Part shown: positions 37,046 through 46,842 of the stretch, in pieces | Layout: each line of letters starts with the position of its first letter | Numbering within the stretch: the first letter of the stretch is position 1 | NCBI RefSeq assembly: GCF_900128995.1 | Contig: NZ_FQUE01000001.1 | Location: 930,001-994,000, forward strand | Direction of reading: 5' to 3' | Source of the DNA: Loktanella atrilutea | GTDB taxonomy: Bacteria; Pseudomonadota; Alphaproteobacteria; Rhodobacterales; Rhodobacteraceae | Length of the DNA: 64,000 nt | The notes under the pieces: model-generated | What the model saw: only the letters and a program-made list of their open reading frames with translations | Database searches by the model: none | Told to the model about the DNA's origin: nothing | Translations under genes and position numbers: made by a program

Positions 37046-39213
37046 CAGTTGGCCCCTCCGGTGAGCGTGATCCAGGTCAGCAGAAGCGCGATGCCGGCGA
37101 CCATGGCGAAGGCATAGGTAAAGACGTAGCCCGACTGCATGCGCCCGGCGGCGCGGGTCAGGAACGGCACGATACCCAATGCCAGACCGTTGATGCCGCC
37201 GTCGATCGTGCCCTCGTCACCGCGGTGCCAGAGGAAGCGGCCGATGGCCAGCGCGGGGCGCACGAAGACGAAATTGTAGATCTCGTCGAAGTACCACTTG
37301 TTCAGCAGGAACTGGTAGAGGTGCGACTGGTTCGCCGCCAGCTTGCCCGGCAGATCGGGGCGCCGGATATACATCTGGTAGGCGGTCAGGAAGCCGATCA
37401 GCATGGCGATGAAGGGGCTGATCTTGACCCAGATCGGGCTTTCATGCGCGCCGTCGATGGTGTGGTTGTCCGGGCCGATGAAGATCGCGCCGTCGCCGGG
37501 CTCTCCGCCGAAGACGAAGTGGTGACCTTCGGTGTCGGGATCGTCGCCGTCGTGACCCTCGGCGGTGATCGCCTCGACGGCACCTTCCGCGTCGCCCTCT
37601 GCGGCCTGTTCGATTGCGACAGCGGGGCCTTCGCCGTGTGCCTCGTCGGTTGCTGGCGCGCCCTCCTCGGCCTCGACCTCGCCGGCGGCGGGGATGGCAA
37701 AGAAGGACGCGACCTTCTGCGTCTCGCCGAACATCGGCCCGTACCAGATCATCCCGGCGAAGACCGCGCCGAGGCTGAGGACGCCGAGCGGGACCAGCAT
37801 GACCATGGGCGATTCATGCGCATGGTCGTGGGTATGGTGGTCGCCGCGCGGCGTGCCGTAGAAGGTCAGGAACATCAGGCGCCAGCTGTAGAAGCTGGTG
37901 AAGAGCGCCGCGATGACCAGCAGCCAAAAGCTGTAGCCCGTGCCGCCGGCCCAGGCGGACTCGATCACGGCGTCCTTGGACAGGAACCCGGCGAAGCCGA
38001 TGTGGGTCAGCGGGATGCCGACGCCGGTGATGGCGAGCGTGCCGATCAGCATGGCATAGAAGGTATAGGGCAGCTTCTTGCGCAGCCCGCCGTAGTTCCG
38101 CATGTCCTGCTCGTGGTGCATCCCGTGGATCACCGAACCCGCGCCGAGGAACAGCATCGCCTTGAAGAAGGCATGGGTCAGCAGGTGGAACATGGCAACG
38201 GAATAGACCCCGACGCCGGCGGCCACGAACATGTAGCCGAGCTGCGAACAGGTCGAATAGGCGATGACGCGCTTGATGTCGGTCTGCACCAGACCCACCG
38301 TCGCGGCAAAGAAGGCGGTGGAGGCGCCGATGAAGACGATCATCTGCTTGGCCTCTGGCGCGTATTCAAACAGCGGCGACATGCGGCACACGAGGAAGAC
38401 GCCGGCGGTGACCATGGTGGCCGCGTGGATCAACGCCGACACAGGCGTCGGGCCTTCCATGGCGTCGGGCAGCCAGGTGTGCAGGAACAGCTGCGCCGAC
38501 TTGCCCATGGCACCGATGAAGAGCAGGACGCCGATCAGGTTCGCGGCATTCCATTCGGTCCAGAGGAAGGCGATCTGGGTCTGCGCAATCTCGGGCGTCT
38601 GCGGGAAGATGTCGGCGAACTTCACCGAGTCGGTCAGGTAGAAGAGGCCGAAGATCCCCAGCGCGAATCCGAAGTCGCCGACGCGGTTGACCACGAACGC
38701 CTTGATCGCTGCGGCATTGGCGCTTGGCTTGCGGTAGTAGAAGCCGATCAGCAGGTAGGACGCGACGCCCACGCCTTCCCAGCCGAAGAACATCTGGATC
38801 AGGTTGTCGGCGGTCACCAGCATCAGCATGGCGAAGGTGAAGAACGACAGATAGGCAAAGAAGCGGGCGCGGTAGGGCGTGCCGTCCTTGAAATTGTCGT
38901 CGTGGGCCATGTAGCCGAAGGAATAGAGGTGTACGAGCGCCGAGACTGTGGTGATGACGATCAGCATGATCGCGGTCAGCCGGTCCAGACGGATCGCCCA
39001 GTCGGTGGCGAGCGACCCGCTCTCGATCCAGCGCAGGACGGTGATGTCGCGGGTGACGCCGTCGAAGCCCAGGAACACGATCCAGGACAGGAACGCGGCC
39101 AGGAACAGCAGCGATGTGGCGACCCATTGGGCCGGCTTCTCGCCGATCATACGCCAGGTGAAGCCGCAGATCAGGGCGCCGACCAGCGGTGCGAACAGGA
39201 TGATCGTTTCCAT
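37045..39213 (-). CDS. nuoL: NADH-quinone oxidoreductase subunit L, with acidic insert
   Basis: The largest membrane subunit of complex I, at the distal end of the arm with a lateral helix. The 722-residue protein has [38 protein letters not shown] and [19 protein letters not shown]. coli NuoL has 613 residues: much of the difference is an Ala/Glu/Asp-rich insert at about 511-565, just before the HHFVFGG block and the lateral helix. Related proteins in this bacterial group are also long. The region is hydrophilic and likely a loop on the membrane surface. Confidence 0.97.
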   Translation of the reverse strand: METIILFAPLVGALICGFTWRMIGEKPAQWVATSLLFLAAFLSWIVFLGFDGVTRDITVLRWIESGSLATDWAIRLDRLTAIMLIVITTVSALVHLYSFGYMAHDDNFKDGTPYRARFFAYLSFFTFAMLMLVTADNLIQMFFGWEGVGVASYLLIGFYYRKPSANAAAIKAFVVNRVGDFGFALGIFGLFYLTDSVKFADIFPQTPEIAQTQIAFLWTEWNAANLIGVLLFIGAMGKSAQLFLHTWLPDAMEGPTPVSALIHAATMVTAGVFLVCRMSPLFEYAPEAKQMIVFIGASTAFFAATVGLVQTDIKRVIAYSTCSQLGYMFVAAGVGVYSVAMFHLLTHAFFKAMLFLGAGSVIHGMHHEQDMRNYGGLRKKLPYTFYAMLIGTLAITGVGIPLTHIGFAGFLSKDAVIESAWAGGTGYSFWLLVIAALFTSFYSWRLMFLTFYGTPRGDHHTHDHAHESPMVMLVPLGVLSLGAVFAGMIWYGPMFGETQKVASFFAIPAAGEVEAEEGAPATDEAHGEGPAVAIEQAAEGDAEGAVEAITAEGHDGDDPDTEGHHFVFGGEPGDGAIFIGPDNHTIDGAHESPIWVKISPFIAMLIGFLTAYQMYIRRPDLPGKLAANQSHLYQFLLNKWYFDEIYNFVFVRPALAIGRFLWHRGDEGTIDGGINGLALGIVPFLTRAAGRMQSGYVFTYAFAMVAGIALLLTWITLTGGAN

Positions 39214-39218
39214 GTGCC

Positions 39219-39524
39219 TTAGCCCTTCATCACGTTGACGTCTTCAACGTCGATGGTCCCGCGGTTGCGGAAGAAGCAGACCAGAATGGCCAACCCGATC
39301 GCGGCCTCGGCCGCGGCGACGGTCAGGACGAAGAGGGTAAAGACCTGCCCCACGAGATCGTTCAGAAAACTGGAAAACGCGACGAAATTGATGTTCACCG
39401 CCAGCAGCATCAGCTCGATGCTCATCAGCAGGATGATCACGTTCTTGCGGTTGAGAAACAGCCCGAAGATGCCGATGACGAAGAGCGCCGCCGCCACCAC
39501 AAGATAATGTTCCAGTCCGATCAT
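39219..39524 (-). CDS. nuoK: NADH-quinone oxidoreductase subunit K
   Basis: A 101-residue three-helix subunit of the complex I membrane arm. The pattern [26 protein letters not shown] and [18 protein letters not shown] with the conserved membrane Glu, then [16 protein letters not shown] with the second Glu, is exact for NuoK. It lies 5 bp before nuoL and 42 bp after the 25-residue peptide gene. Confidence 0.98.
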   Translation of the reverse strand: MIGLEHYLVVAAALFVIGIFGLFLNRKNVIILLMSIELMLLAVNINFVAFSSFLNDLVGQVFTLFVLTVAAAEAAIGLAILVCFFRNRGTIDVEDVNVMKG

Positions 39525-39566
39525 GCGCTTGGTCCCTCTGGGCGGTTCGCCCGTCTTGTTCTGGTC

Positions 39567-39644
39567 TTAGCCGAAAAACGTGTAGCCGCCGCCGAAGACG
39601 AGGATCAGCACGATGATCAGCGCGGCAATGGTGGTGTTCGACAT
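39567..39644 (-). CDS. 25-residue membrane peptide between nuoJ and nuoK
   Basis: An ATG at 39644 with a strong AAAAGGAAAC ribosome site 7 nt upstream opens a 25-codon frame ended by TAA. The peptide has a polar start (MSNTTIA), a single hydrophobic helix rich in Leu and Ile, and the end GGGYTFFG. It fills a 146-bp gap between nuoJ and nuoK that would otherwise be empty in a tightly packed operon. It is probably a single-span accessory microprotein, possibly of complex I. I know of no established function. The risk is that it is a chance frame, but the ribosome site and one clean membrane helix argue against this. Confidence 0.6.
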   Translation of the reverse strand: MSNTTIAALIIVLILVFGGGYTFFG

Positions 39645-39670
39645 GGCTTGTTTCCTTTTGAGGGTGGCCG

Positions 39671-40276
39671 TTACAGGCCCTGCCCCGGTTTCACGTCCTT
39701 GAGTTCCATCGCCAGCGCCGGGTCGCGGTGCATCTGCTTGATGACGTTCTGACGCTTGATGTCGACGCGGTGGCGCAGGGTCAGCACGATGGCACCGATC
39801 ATCGCCACCAGCAGGATCAGACCCGCCAGCTGGAACAGGATGATGTAGCGGTCATAGATCAGCATACCGAGGCCGGTGGTGTTGTAGCTGTCCGGCACCG
39901 GAGCCGCGAGCCGCGTGGCGATATCGTCGGAGAAGGTCCACGCGCCCATGGCGATGGCCAGCTGCATCAGGACGACGACGCCGATCAGCAGGCCGAGCGG
40001 CAGGTATTTCGACATCTCGGCCTTCAACTCTGCAAAATCGACGTCGAGCATCATCACGACGAAGAGGAACAGCACCGCGACGGCGCCGACATAGACGATG
40101 ATCAGCAGCATGGCGACGAATTCGGCGCCCAGCGTGACGAACAGGCCAGCCGAGGACAGGAACGCGAGGATCAGCCACAACACCGAATGGACCGGGTTGC
40201 GCGACAGGACCGTCATCAATCCGCCCATGATCGTGGTGATCGCGAACAGGTAGAAAGTGAACACGAAAGGGGTCAT
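39671..40276 (-). CDS. nuoJ: NADH-quinone oxidoreductase subunit J
   Basis: A 201-residue membrane subunit with five helices. The segments [45 protein letters not shown] and MLDVDF are typical; the pi-bulge helix region is conserved. The ATG overlaps the upstream gene stop (ATGA). The C-terminal tail is somewhat longer and more polar than in E. coli, ending [12 protein letters not shown]. Confidence 0.96.
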   Translation of the reverse strand: MTPFVFTFYLFAITTIMGGLMTVLSRNPVHSVLWLILAFLSSAGLFVTLGAEFVAMLLIIVYVGAVAVLFLFVVMMLDVDFAELKAEMSKYLPLGLLIGVVVLMQLAIAMGAWTFSDDIATRLAAPVPDSYNTTGLGMLIYDRYIILFQLAGLILLVAMIGAIVLTLRHRVDIKRQNVIKQMHRDPALAMELKDVKPGQGL

Positions 40277-40674
40277 GCCTGATCGTCCTTTTTCATCACG
40301 TCGTTCGCGATTTCCATCGCCTTGGTCATCGCCGGCACGCCGCCGAACATCGCGGCCATGGCGATCGTCTCGGCGACTTCCTTCTGGGTGGCGCCCGCCT
40401 CGACCAGATGGCGCACGGTCAGGCGCAACTGCGCCTCCGCCTGCGCGCCCATGATTGTCAGACCCATCAGCGTCATCAACAGCCGCGTCTTGGCGTCAAG
40501 TCCGTCCGGATTCAACCCCTTGCCAAAGAAGGTTTCCATCATTTCCTTGGGCATCGTCGGCCACAGCGCCTCGAACCCCTTGGGCGTGAAGGATTCCATC
40601 GCAGGGTTGAGCTGTTTCACCCAGTCCTGCCCCATGGTCATCATGGCCTCGAAGGGGTTCTTGGCGTCGGTCAT
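40273..40674 (-). CDS. Carboxymuconolactone decarboxylase-family protein in the nuo operon
   Basis: A 133-residue protein of the AhpD/carboxymuconolactone decarboxylase-like fold: [20 protein letters not shown], then [22 protein letters not shown]. The AhpD CxxC redox pair is absent, so peroxidase reductase activity is unlikely. It overlaps both nuoI and nuoJ by ATGA, which implies co-translation with complex I. Paracoccus nqo clusters are known to carry unidentified reading frames among nqo genes. The role is unknown; an assembly or stability role is a guess. Confidence 0.85.
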   Translation of the reverse strand: MTDAKNPFEAMMTMGQDWVKQLNPAMESFTPKGFEALWPTMPKEMMETFFGKGLNPDGLDAKTRLLMTLMGLTIMGAQAEAQLRLTVRHLVEAGATQKEVAETIAMAAMFGGVPAMTKAMEIANDVMKKDDQA

Positions 40675-41159
40675 CTGTAGGGCGCATCCATCTCGAGGTT
40701 GCGGGCGATTTCCGATTCCCAGCGGTCGCCGTTCGCCAGCAGCTTTTCCTTGTCATAGTAGAGCTCTTCGCGCGTCTCGGTGCTGAATTCGAAGTTCGGC
40801 CCCTCGACAATGGCATCGACCGGGCAGGCTTCCTGACAGAAGCCGCAGTAAATGCACTTGGTCATGTCGATGTCGTAACGCGTGGTGCGGCGGCTGCCGT
40901 CGTCGGTGCGCGGCGCCGCGTCGATGGTAATCGCCTGCGCGGGGCAGATCGCCTCGCACAGCTTGCAGGCGATGCAGCGTTCCTCGCCGTTGGGATAGCG
41001 GCGCAGGGCGTGTTCACCGCGGAAGCGAGGCGACAAAGGCCCCTTTTCGTGCGGGTAGTTCACGGTGGCCTTGGGGGCGAAGAAGTACTTCATGCCCAGA
41101 CCGAACCCCTTCCAGAAGTCCGACAGCAGAAAGTATTTTGCGGCGCGGGTATAGTCCAT
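40671..41159 (-). CDS. nuoI: NADH-quinone oxidoreductase subunit I (two 4Fe-4S clusters)
   Basis: The ATG after GGAGGTCTAG gives 162 residues. Two ferredoxin-type clusters (N6a, N6b) are ligated by [12 protein letters not shown] (Cys62, 65, 68, 72) and [12 protein letters not shown] (Cys102, 105, 108, 112). The N-terminus [19 protein letters not shown] is typical. It carries electrons between NuoG and NuoB. It is 61 bp downstream of nuoH. Confidence 0.98.
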   Translation of the reverse strand: MDYTRAAKYFLLSDFWKGFGLGMKYFFAPKATVNYPHEKGPLSPRFRGEHALRRYPNGEERCIACKLCEAICPAQAITIDAAPRTDDGSRRTTRYDIDMTKCIYCGFCQEACPVDAIVEGPNFEFSTETREELYYDKEKLLANGDRWESEIARNLEMDAPYR

Positions 41160-41220
41160 GAGATCTAGACCTCCAGCCCTGACGGGGCGGTTAGATGAAT
41201 GTTGGCAGCGCGTGTCACGG

Positions 41221-42258
41221 TCAGATGCCCCATGTCCAGCGCGCCCAGAAGCCGCCCAGCACCTCGAACTTGGCGAGGAAGGCAATCAGCACGACCCAGA
41301 CGAGGCTGAGCGGCAGGAAGACCTTCCAGCCGATCCGCATCAGCTGGTCGTAGCGGTAGCGCGGCGTGATCGCCTTCACCATGGCGAACATGAAGAAGCA
41401 GGCCAGCATCTTGAGCACCATCCACAGGATGCCGTCCGGCAGACCGGGGATCGGGGAAAGCCAGCCGCCGAGGAACAGCAGCGACACCAGCGCGCACATC
41501 AGCACGACGGCCATCAGTTCGCCGATCATGAACAGCAGGAACGGGGTGGAGGAGTATTCGACCTGATAGCCCGCGACCAGTTCCGACTCGGCCTCTGGCA
41601 GGTCGAACGGCGGGCGGTTGGTTTCGGCCAGCGCCGAGATGAAGAACAGGAACAGCATCGGGAAGTGGGCGACCCAGTACCACGACAGCAAGCCAGCGCC
41701 GCGCTGCGCCTCGACGATGTCGCCGAAGTTCATCGAGCCCGTCGAGATGATGATGCCGACAATGATGAGACCGAGCGACACTTCGTAGGAGATCATCTGC
41801 GCGGCCGACCGCAGCGAGCCGAGGAACGGGTATTTGGAGTTCGAGGCCCAGCCGCCCATGATGACGCCGTAGACCTCCAGCGACGACACCGCGAAGACGA
41901 AGAGGATGGCAACGTTGATGTCGGACAACACCCAGCCGGTGTTGAAGGGAATCACAGACCACGCGATCACCGGCAGGATGAAGGACAGCAGCGGCGCGAT
42001 GAAGTAGACCGCCTTGTCGGCCCCGGCGGGGACGACGATTTCCTTGACGATGTATTTCAGGAAGTCGGCAAAGGATTGCAAGACGCCCCAGGGGCCGACG
42101 ACGTTGGGTCCGCGGCGCATCTGCACGGCGGCCCAGACCTTGCGGTCCGCGTACATCAGCATGGCAAGACCCAGCAGCAACGGAATCAGGACCAGAAGAC
42201 ACTGTCCCAGGATCAGAAGGATGATCCCCGTGTTCGTCGTGGTGAAAAAGTTGACCAT
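41221..42258 (-). CDS. nuoH: NADH-quinone oxidoreductase subunit H
   Basis: The ATG at [11 protein letters not shown] gives 345 residues. This eight-helix subunit joins the peripheral arm to the membrane arm and forms part of the quinone chamber. Identifying segments: [40 protein letters not shown] and GYQVEYSS. The start is 22 bp beyond a small lipoprotein gene that lies between nuoG and nuoH. Confidence 0.97.
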   Translation of the reverse strand: MVNFFTTTNTGIILLILGQCLLVLIPLLLGLAMLMYADRKVWAAVQMRRGPNVVGPWGVLQSFADFLKYIVKEIVVPAGADKAVYFIAPLLSFILPVIAWSVIPFNTGWVLSDINVAILFVFAVSSLEVYGVIMGGWASNSKYPFLGSLRSAAQMISYEVSLGLIIVGIIISTGSMNFGDIVEAQRGAGLLSWYWVAHFPMLFLFFISALAETNRPPFDLPEAESELVAGYQVEYSSTPFLLFMIGELMAVVLMCALVSLLFLGGWLSPIPGLPDGILWMVLKMLACFFMFAMVKAITPRYRYDQLMRIGWKVFLPLSLVWVVLIAFLAKFEVLGGFWARWTWGI

Positions 42259-42280
42259 GGTTTCCTCTGACCCTTCGCCT

Positions 42281-42679
42281 TCAGACCGTCGGTATGCCCG
42301 ACGCGCCGCAATCTGCAACAGTCACCACCGCGTCGATGGTCACCAACCCGCGCGGCAGGTCCGGCGAGATGGTGTAAACAGCATCCGCGGCCCAAGTGCC
42401 ACCCTCTTCGGTCACGTTCGTCCGCACCAGACGGGCGAAACCGTAACCCCGGATCAGAGCGTACTGCGCCGCAGCACACTCTGCATATTTTTCCACCGCC
42501 TCCGGTGTATCGGTCCCCCGGAGGGCGACCTTGAAGTTCACCAGATCCCCGTCCAGCAGTTCGGTGCGAACGCCCAGATACTCCGGCCGCTGCACCTGTC
42601 CGGACGGCGACGCATCCTGCGTCGCGCTGCACCCCGCCAAAACGACGGCGGCCGCACAGACCCACCGCACCGGGATCAC
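42281..42679 (-). CDS. Small lipoprotein between nuoG and nuoH
   Basis: The frame starts at a GTG that overlaps the nuoG stop (GTGA) and encodes 132 residues. A lipoprotein signal ends VLAGC with Cys17. The mature part has [20 protein letters not shown] and two further cysteines. Because of the overlap it is co-translated with nuoG. An unassigned reading frame in this place is a known feature of related nqo clusters. No catalytic motif is seen; a complex I assembly role is speculation. Confidence 0.75.
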   Translation of the reverse strand: MIPVRWVCAAAVVLAGCSATQDASPSGQVQRPEYLGVRTELLDGDLVNFKVALRGTDTPEAVEKYAECAAAQYALIRGYGFARLVRTNVTEEGGTWAADAVYTISPDLPRGLVTIDAVVTVADCGASGIPTV

Positions 42680-44694
42680 TCCGCCGCGATCTTGTCCATC
42701 ACGCGCATCTTTGCATTTGCGCTCAGTTCCGCCATCAGGGTCGAGGCGCGGGCGATCGGGTTCGAGAGATAGAAGTCGGTGACCGCATTGGTGAAATCGC
42801 CGTCCCCCAGATCGCCGCCTTCGGCCAGCGTCCAGTCGTTTTCGGCAACGACGTCGATCTTGCCCAGATGCGGATGCATCTCGATCAGCTTCCGACGCAG
42901 TTGTGCCAGCGAATCGAACGACAGCGTCGCACCCAGCTCTGCGCTCAGCGCACGCAGGATCGCCCAGTTCTCCTTGGCCTGTCCCGGCGGGAAGCTGGCG
43001 CGCAGGGCCAGCTGCGGGCGGCCTTCGGTATTCACGAAAAGGCCGTTTTCCTCGGTATAGGCCGCGGCGGGCAGGATCACGTCGGCGCGGTGAGCGCCAC
43101 GGTCGCCGTGGCTGCCCTGATAAATCACGAAGGCGCCGGGTGCGATGTCGACCTCGTCGGCACCCATGTTGAAGATGACCTCTGCCCCGTCCAGCGCGAC
43201 CTCCATGCCACCCTCGGTCACGGCGCCGACGTCCATCGCACCCACGCGGGACGCGGCGGTGTGCAGCACCAGGAATCTGGATTTCGTCCGCTCTGCCAGC
43301 GTCATCGCCTTGCTCAGCACGGCGGCGCCATCGTCGCCGGTCAGCGCGCCCTGCCCTACGATGACGAGCGACTCCTGCTCCAGCACCTTGCTGAACTTGT
43401 TGTCCAGCACCTTGGACAATGCAGCGCGGTCGCTGCCCATGTGATAGGCGTCATAGGTCAGATCGACGGCTTCGCCGATCAGGCCGATGTCTGCGCCACG
43501 GCTCCACGCGCGGCGGATGCGGCTGTTCAGTACGGGCGCCTCGGCGCGCGGGTTGGTGCCGATCAACTGAATCATCGTCGCCTGATCGATGTCGGCGATG
43601 GTCGCCGTTCCGACATAGCCGCTGCGGTTGCCGATTGGCAGTTTGGCGCCGTCCGTGCGGCATTCAACGTGACCGCCCTGCCCCTCGATCAGCTGCTTCA
43701 GCGCAAATGCGGCCTCCACCGGGGCCAGATCGCCGACAAGGCCGGCGACCTTCCTGCCCTTCATGGCGGATGCGACCTTGGCGAGCGCCTCGGGCCAGTC
43801 GGCTTTGCGCAGCTTGCCGTTCTCGCGGATGTAGGGTGTGTCCAGACGCTGGCGGCGCAGGCCATCGAAGACGAAGCGGGTCTTGTCGTTGATCCACTCC
43901 TCGTTCACGCCGTCGTGGTTGCGCGGCAGGATGCGCATGACGTCGCGACCCTTGGTGTCGACGCGGATGTTGGACCCCAGCGCATCCATCACGTCGATGG
44001 ATTCGGTCTTGGACAGCTCCCACGGACGGGCGGTGAAGCTGTAGGGTTTGCTGACCAGTGCGCCGACCGGGCACAGGTCGATGATGTTGCCCTGCATGTT
44101 CGAGGACAGCGTCTCGCCCAGATAGGACGTGATCTCGGCATCCTCGCCCCGGCCGGTCTGGCCCATCTGGTGGATGCCGGCGACCTCGGTCGTAAAGCGC
44201 ACGCAGCGGGTGCAGGAAATGCAGCGCGTCATGTGCGTCTCGACCAGCGGTCCAAGGTTCAGGTCCTCGGTCGCGCGCTTGGGCTCGCGGAAACGGGAGA
44301 AGTCGACACCATAGGCCATCGCCTGATCCTGCAGGTCGCACTCGCCACCCTGATCGCAGATCGGGCAATCCAGCGGGTGGTTGATGAGCAGGAACTCCAT
44401 CACCCCCTCGCGGGCCTTCTTGACCATGGGGGAGTTGGTCTTCACCACCGGCGGCTCGCCGTCCTTGCCGGGACGCAGGTCCTTGACCTGCATCGCGCAG
44501 CTTGCGGTCGGCTTCGGCGGGCCGCCAACAACTTCGACCAGACACATGCGGCAGTTGCCCGCGATGCTTAGCCGTTCGTGGTAGCAGAAGCGCGGAATCT
44601 CGATGCCGGCGACCTCGCAGGCCTGGATGAGCGTCATCGCCCCCTCGACCTCGATCACCTGTCCATCGATGTTGATTTTGCGCAGATCGGACAT
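42676..44694 (-). CDS. nuoG: NADH-quinone oxidoreductase subunit G
   Basis: A 672-residue peripheral subunit. The N-terminal 2Fe-2S cluster uses Cys37, 48, 51 and 66; the N5 cluster uses His106, Cys110, 113 and 119 ([15 protein letters not shown]); the N4-type cluster uses Cys158, 161, 164 and 208. A molybdopterin-oxidoreductase-like domain follows. There is no additional N7-type CxxCxxxC motif. It passes electrons from NuoF/NuoE towards NuoI. About 2.1 kb separates it from nuoF, which is unusual. Confidence 0.97.
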   Translation of the reverse strand: MSDLRKINIDGQVIEVEGAMTLIQACEVAGIEIPRFCYHERLSIAGNCRMCLVEVVGGPPKPTASCAMQVKDLRPGKDGEPPVVKTNSPMVKKAREGVMEFLLINHPLDCPICDQGGECDLQDQAMAYGVDFSRFREPKRATEDLNLGPLVETHMTRCISCTRCVRFTTEVAGIHQMGQTGRGEDAEITSYLGETLSSNMQGNIIDLCPVGALVSKPYSFTARPWELSKTESIDVMDALGSNIRVDTKGRDVMRILPRNHDGVNEEWINDKTRFVFDGLRRQRLDTPYIRENGKLRKADWPEALAKVASAMKGRKVAGLVGDLAPVEAAFALKQLIEGQGGHVECRTDGAKLPIGNRSGYVGTATIADIDQATMIQLIGTNPRAEAPVLNSRIRRAWSRGADIGLIGEAVDLTYDAYHMGSDRAALSKVLDNKFSKVLEQESLVIVGQGALTGDDGAAVLSKAMTLAERTKSRFLVLHTAASRVGAMDVGAVTEGGMEVALDGAEVIFNMGADEVDIAPGAFVIYQGSHGDRGAHRADVILPAAAYTEENGLFVNTEGRPQLALRASFPPGQAKENWAILRALSAELGATLSFDSLAQLRRKLIEMHPHLGKIDVVAENDWTLAEGGDLGDGDFTNAVTDFYLSNPIARASTLMAELSANAKMRVMDKIAAE

Positions 44695-44817
44695 GAACGC
44701 CTCCGGCTTCCGGACCCTTGCCCGGGCGCGAGGTCCGGACGTTTGAGTGGCGTTCTAACCCTTTGCCCGCAAGGATGCCAGACGGTGCGGCGCTTTTTTC
44801 GGCCCCAGTCCTGCGGC

Positions 44818-45213
44818 CTAGCGCAGCAGCCGGCCGACGCCCGTGCCCTTCGCGATCTGGTCGCGACCGACGGCGCAATAGGTCTCTTCCTCGCCCGGAA
44901 CGACGCCGAGCTGCACAAGCTGTGCCCGTGCGATCCCCTCGAGGCGCTTCTTCTCGGCCTTGTCGTCGACGTAGGTGTCGATCTCCTCGCTCGAATAACC
45001 CAGATCGCGGGCGCGGCTTTTCAGGTTCAGCAGGGTCGTGATGCCGCGCAGCTTGCGGGCGTCGATGCTGCCGCACTTCTCGCTGATCTCGTAGGCCATG
45101 CCGACGACCAGCAGGCCATCGCGAATCTCCGCCTCGTCCTTGAGGCCGGCGGCCTGTGCGGTCTGGCCAAGGCTCGCGGCCAGTGCCGCGGCGATGAATA
45201 GGGAAGTGCGCAT
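44818..45213 (-). CDS. DUF5333 secreted protein
   Basis: The ATG at MRTSLFIAAALAASLG gives 131 residues with a signal peptide. The conserved block LRGITTLLNLKSRARDLGYS and the C-terminal TYCAVGRDQIAKGTGVGRLLR match DUF5333, a family found in Rhodobacteraceae near nuo genes. Two cysteines probably form a disulfide in the periplasm. It lies 123 bp upstream of nuoG. No function is known. Confidence 0.85.
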   Translation of the reverse strand: MRTSLFIAAALAASLGQTAQAAGLKDEAEIRDGLLVVGMAYEISEKCGSIDARKLRGITTLLNLKSRARDLGYSSEEIDTYVDDKAEKKRLEGIARAQLVQLGVVPGEEETYCAVGRDQIAKGTGVGRLLR

Positions 45214-45389
45214 CGTGTCTGCTCCTGTCTGCGGGACGTTTTCATCCCTTGGGGTGCTAGATCGGTGCACCCTGCCGGTTATGCAATAACGCCCGCCGGT
45301 CGGTGCCTAACAAGGCGGTGCCGCATCGGGTTCCGGAACCGCCGTGCCTCGCCACGGGTTGACCACGCGTCATCGAGGAGGAGACCGCC

Positions 45390-45569
45390 ATGACCGACGT
45401 GAAGAAGACCGATCTGCACAAGACCGCCGACACCGCCGACGCCCAGACCGAGAAGTTTCGCAAGACCGGTCAGGCGCACGAGGATCATACCGCCGATACC
45501 AGTGCCCATGTCACCGAGAACATGACCGAAGGCGACAAAAAGACGCTGAAGAAGACCATGAAGGACTAG
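45390..45569 (+). CDS. 59-residue polar protein on the opposite strand inside the nuo cluster
   Basis: An ATG with GAGGAGGAGACC just upstream opens a 59-codon plus-strand frame. The product MTDVKKTDLH... is polar, rich in Thr, Lys, Asp and His, with repeated TAD/THAD-like turns and no hydrophobic stretch. It ends by overlapping the stop of the first DUF3291 gene (convergent). A strong ribosome site and clean reading frame favour a real gene. I do not recognise it; its expression against the nuo direction would be its own unit. Confidence 0.6.
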   Translation: MTDVKKTDLHKTADTADAQTEKFRKTGQAHEDHTADTSAHVTENMTEGDKKTLKKTMKD

Positions 45570-46018
45570 GCAAGGTTCGCCCGCGCCCAGTCCCAGCCGA
45601 AGGCCTGCGCCGTGTCGCCGTCGCGGCGGCGCAGGTCCAGCCGCGACAGCGCCTCGTCCAGCGTCGGCCTGTGGCCTTCGGCGACCGGCCACATGACGAA
45701 ATGCAGCTCCGTTATCATTTCGAACCATTCCCGACGGCGCCCCATGAACCGGGCGTGCAGCGTCCTGTGAACGAACGCGTCTAGGCTGGCGAGGTCCTGC
45801 CAGACCGTCAGGTTGCTGACGAACTGCGGGTCGCCGCCGATCTTGACCTCGGTGTTGCCGGTCCCCGGCGCGCCGGAGCCTTCCATCATCCAGACGAAGC
45901 CCGGCATTCGCTTGCCCAGACCATTGATCCGGTCGAGGTTCGCCATGAACTCCGCCACGCGAGGATCGTCGGTGGGGGCGACCAGCCGCCCGACGTTCAG
46001 TTCTGCCAGATGGGTCAT
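45566..46018 (-). CDS. DUF3291 protein, copy 2
   Basis: The 150-residue protein has the DUF3291 pattern: start LAELNVGRLVAPTDDPRVAEF, GFVWMMEGSG, then VWQDLASLDAFVHRTLHARFM and MWPVAEGHRPTLDEAL. The fold is probably antibody-dimer-like as in Dabb/ABM monooxygenase families. It is a tandem paralogue of the gene at 46015-46470, overlapping by ATGA. Its C-terminus (AQAFGWDWARANLA) is longer in this copy. Role unknown. Confidence 0.85.
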   Translation of the reverse strand: MTHLAELNVGRLVAPTDDPRVAEFMANLDRINGLGKRMPGFVWMMEGSGAPGTGNTEVKIGGDPQFVSNLTVWQDLASLDAFVHRTLHARFMGRRREWFEMITELHFVMWPVAEGHRPTLDEALSRLDLRRRDGDTAQAFGWDWARANLA

Positions 46019-46470
46019 TGCGATATCCGGTCAAGCAAGCCTCGCGCGCCGAAGACGGTGTCCGTCTCGCCACTTCGCTGCAGGTTGCGCCAGCGCGCCA
46101 TGCCTTCCGCAACCGTGGGACGGTGACCGTCGGCAATGTCCCAGATCACGAGGTGGCTGCGGTCGTCACGCACATACCACTCCGCCCCGCGGGCAAGGAA
46201 GCGACTGTGCAGCGTCCGGTGGACGAAGCGCCAGAGGCTGTCCGCGTCCGTCCAGACAGACAGCGTCGAAGCGGTGTTCGGCCGATCCGAAAGCGGTCCC
46301 TGCGGGTCGCGCTGCACGGCGTCCATGCCGGCATCGTCCAGCATCCAGACGAAGCCCGGACTGCGCTGTGCCAGTGCATTGACCCGTCCGATGGCCGTCT
46401 CGAAATCCGCGATGCGCGGATCGCCGAACGGATGCTTCAGGGTGCCGAAGTTGAATTCCGCAATGGGCAT
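46015..46470 (-). CDS. DUF3291 protein, copy 1
   Basis: A 151-residue protein related to its downstream neighbour: AEFNFGTLKHPFGDPRIADFE, GFVWMLDDAG, VWTDADSLWRFVHRTLHSRFL and IWDIADGHRPTVAEGMARW. Sequence identity is only moderate, so the duplication is not recent. DUF3291 proteins are often linked to heme-degrading or polyketide-cyclase-like folds, but no chemistry is proven. Both lie in the space between nuoF and nuoG. Confidence 0.85.
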   Translation of the reverse strand: MPIAEFNFGTLKHPFGDPRIADFETAIGRVNALAQRSPGFVWMLDDAGMDAVQRDPQGPLSDRPNTASTLSVWTDADSLWRFVHRTLHSRFLARGAEWYVRDDRSHLVIWDIADGHRPTVAEGMARWRNLQRSGETDTVFGARGLLDRISQ

Positions 46471-46486
46471 GCGGCACCCTTTGCAG

Positions 46487-46612
46487 TTACTTGGAGGTGG
46501 TGTCGTAGACGGGTTCCTGCACCGGTGCGACCATCATCGGTTCCATCGGTTCCGGTTTCTTGGCGCAGGCAGAGGCGGCGACGAGAACGGCGGCCATCAT
46601 CACGAATTTCAT
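46487..46612 (-). CDS. 41-residue lipoprotein between nuoF and the DUF3291 pair
   Basis: An ATG after AAAAGGATGAAG opens a 41-codon frame. The peptide has a lipoprotein signal (MKFVMMAAVLVAASAC, Cys16 lipidation) and a short mature tail (AKKPEPMEPMMVAPVQEPVY, then DTTSK). It ends 16 bp before the first DUF3291 gene. It is too short for general gene finders, but the signal and ribosome site are both convincing. Probably a small inner- or outer-membrane lipopeptide of unknown role. Confidence 0.65.
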   Translation of the reverse strand: MKFVMMAAVLVAASACAKKPEPMEPMMVAPVQEPVYDTTSK

Positions 46613-46842
46613 CAGCTTCATCCTTTTGACCCGGTCGATGCGAAAAGTGCGGCCGGACCGACTGGGCCACCGCCCGCCACACTGGCACCGGCGATCACGC
46701 CCGTGCTGCGGTCAGGATGAAAGCGCGATGCAGGCTTGTCGATCCGGCCGGAGGTCATGGACCCCAAGGCGTGTCGTTTCAGCCAGCCTGTCCCGGCGGA
46801 TTTCCGCCGGTCGCAAAGGTTCAACGGGCCTGCAACAGCCGC

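Noticed and set aside
37027-39222. A 731-codon plus-strand frame opposite nuoL
   Set aside because: nuoL motifs are unambiguous; the opposite text is rich in His, Asp and Gln without structure.
41158-42270. A 370-codon plus-strand frame opposite nuoH
   Set aside because: Shadow of nuoH with no motif.
44709-44739. Inverted repeat TCCGGACC/GGTCCGGA between DUF5333 and nuoG, considered as a terminator
   Set aside because: No U-run on the minus strand and it would stop transcription of nuoG; a leader hairpin is more likely but not supported.
46618-46824. Possible small minus-strand protein between the 41-residue lipoprotein and nuoF
   Set aside because: It would start at TTG, or at an internal ATG with a poor ribosome site, and its sequence has no recognisable feature; kept only as a remark.
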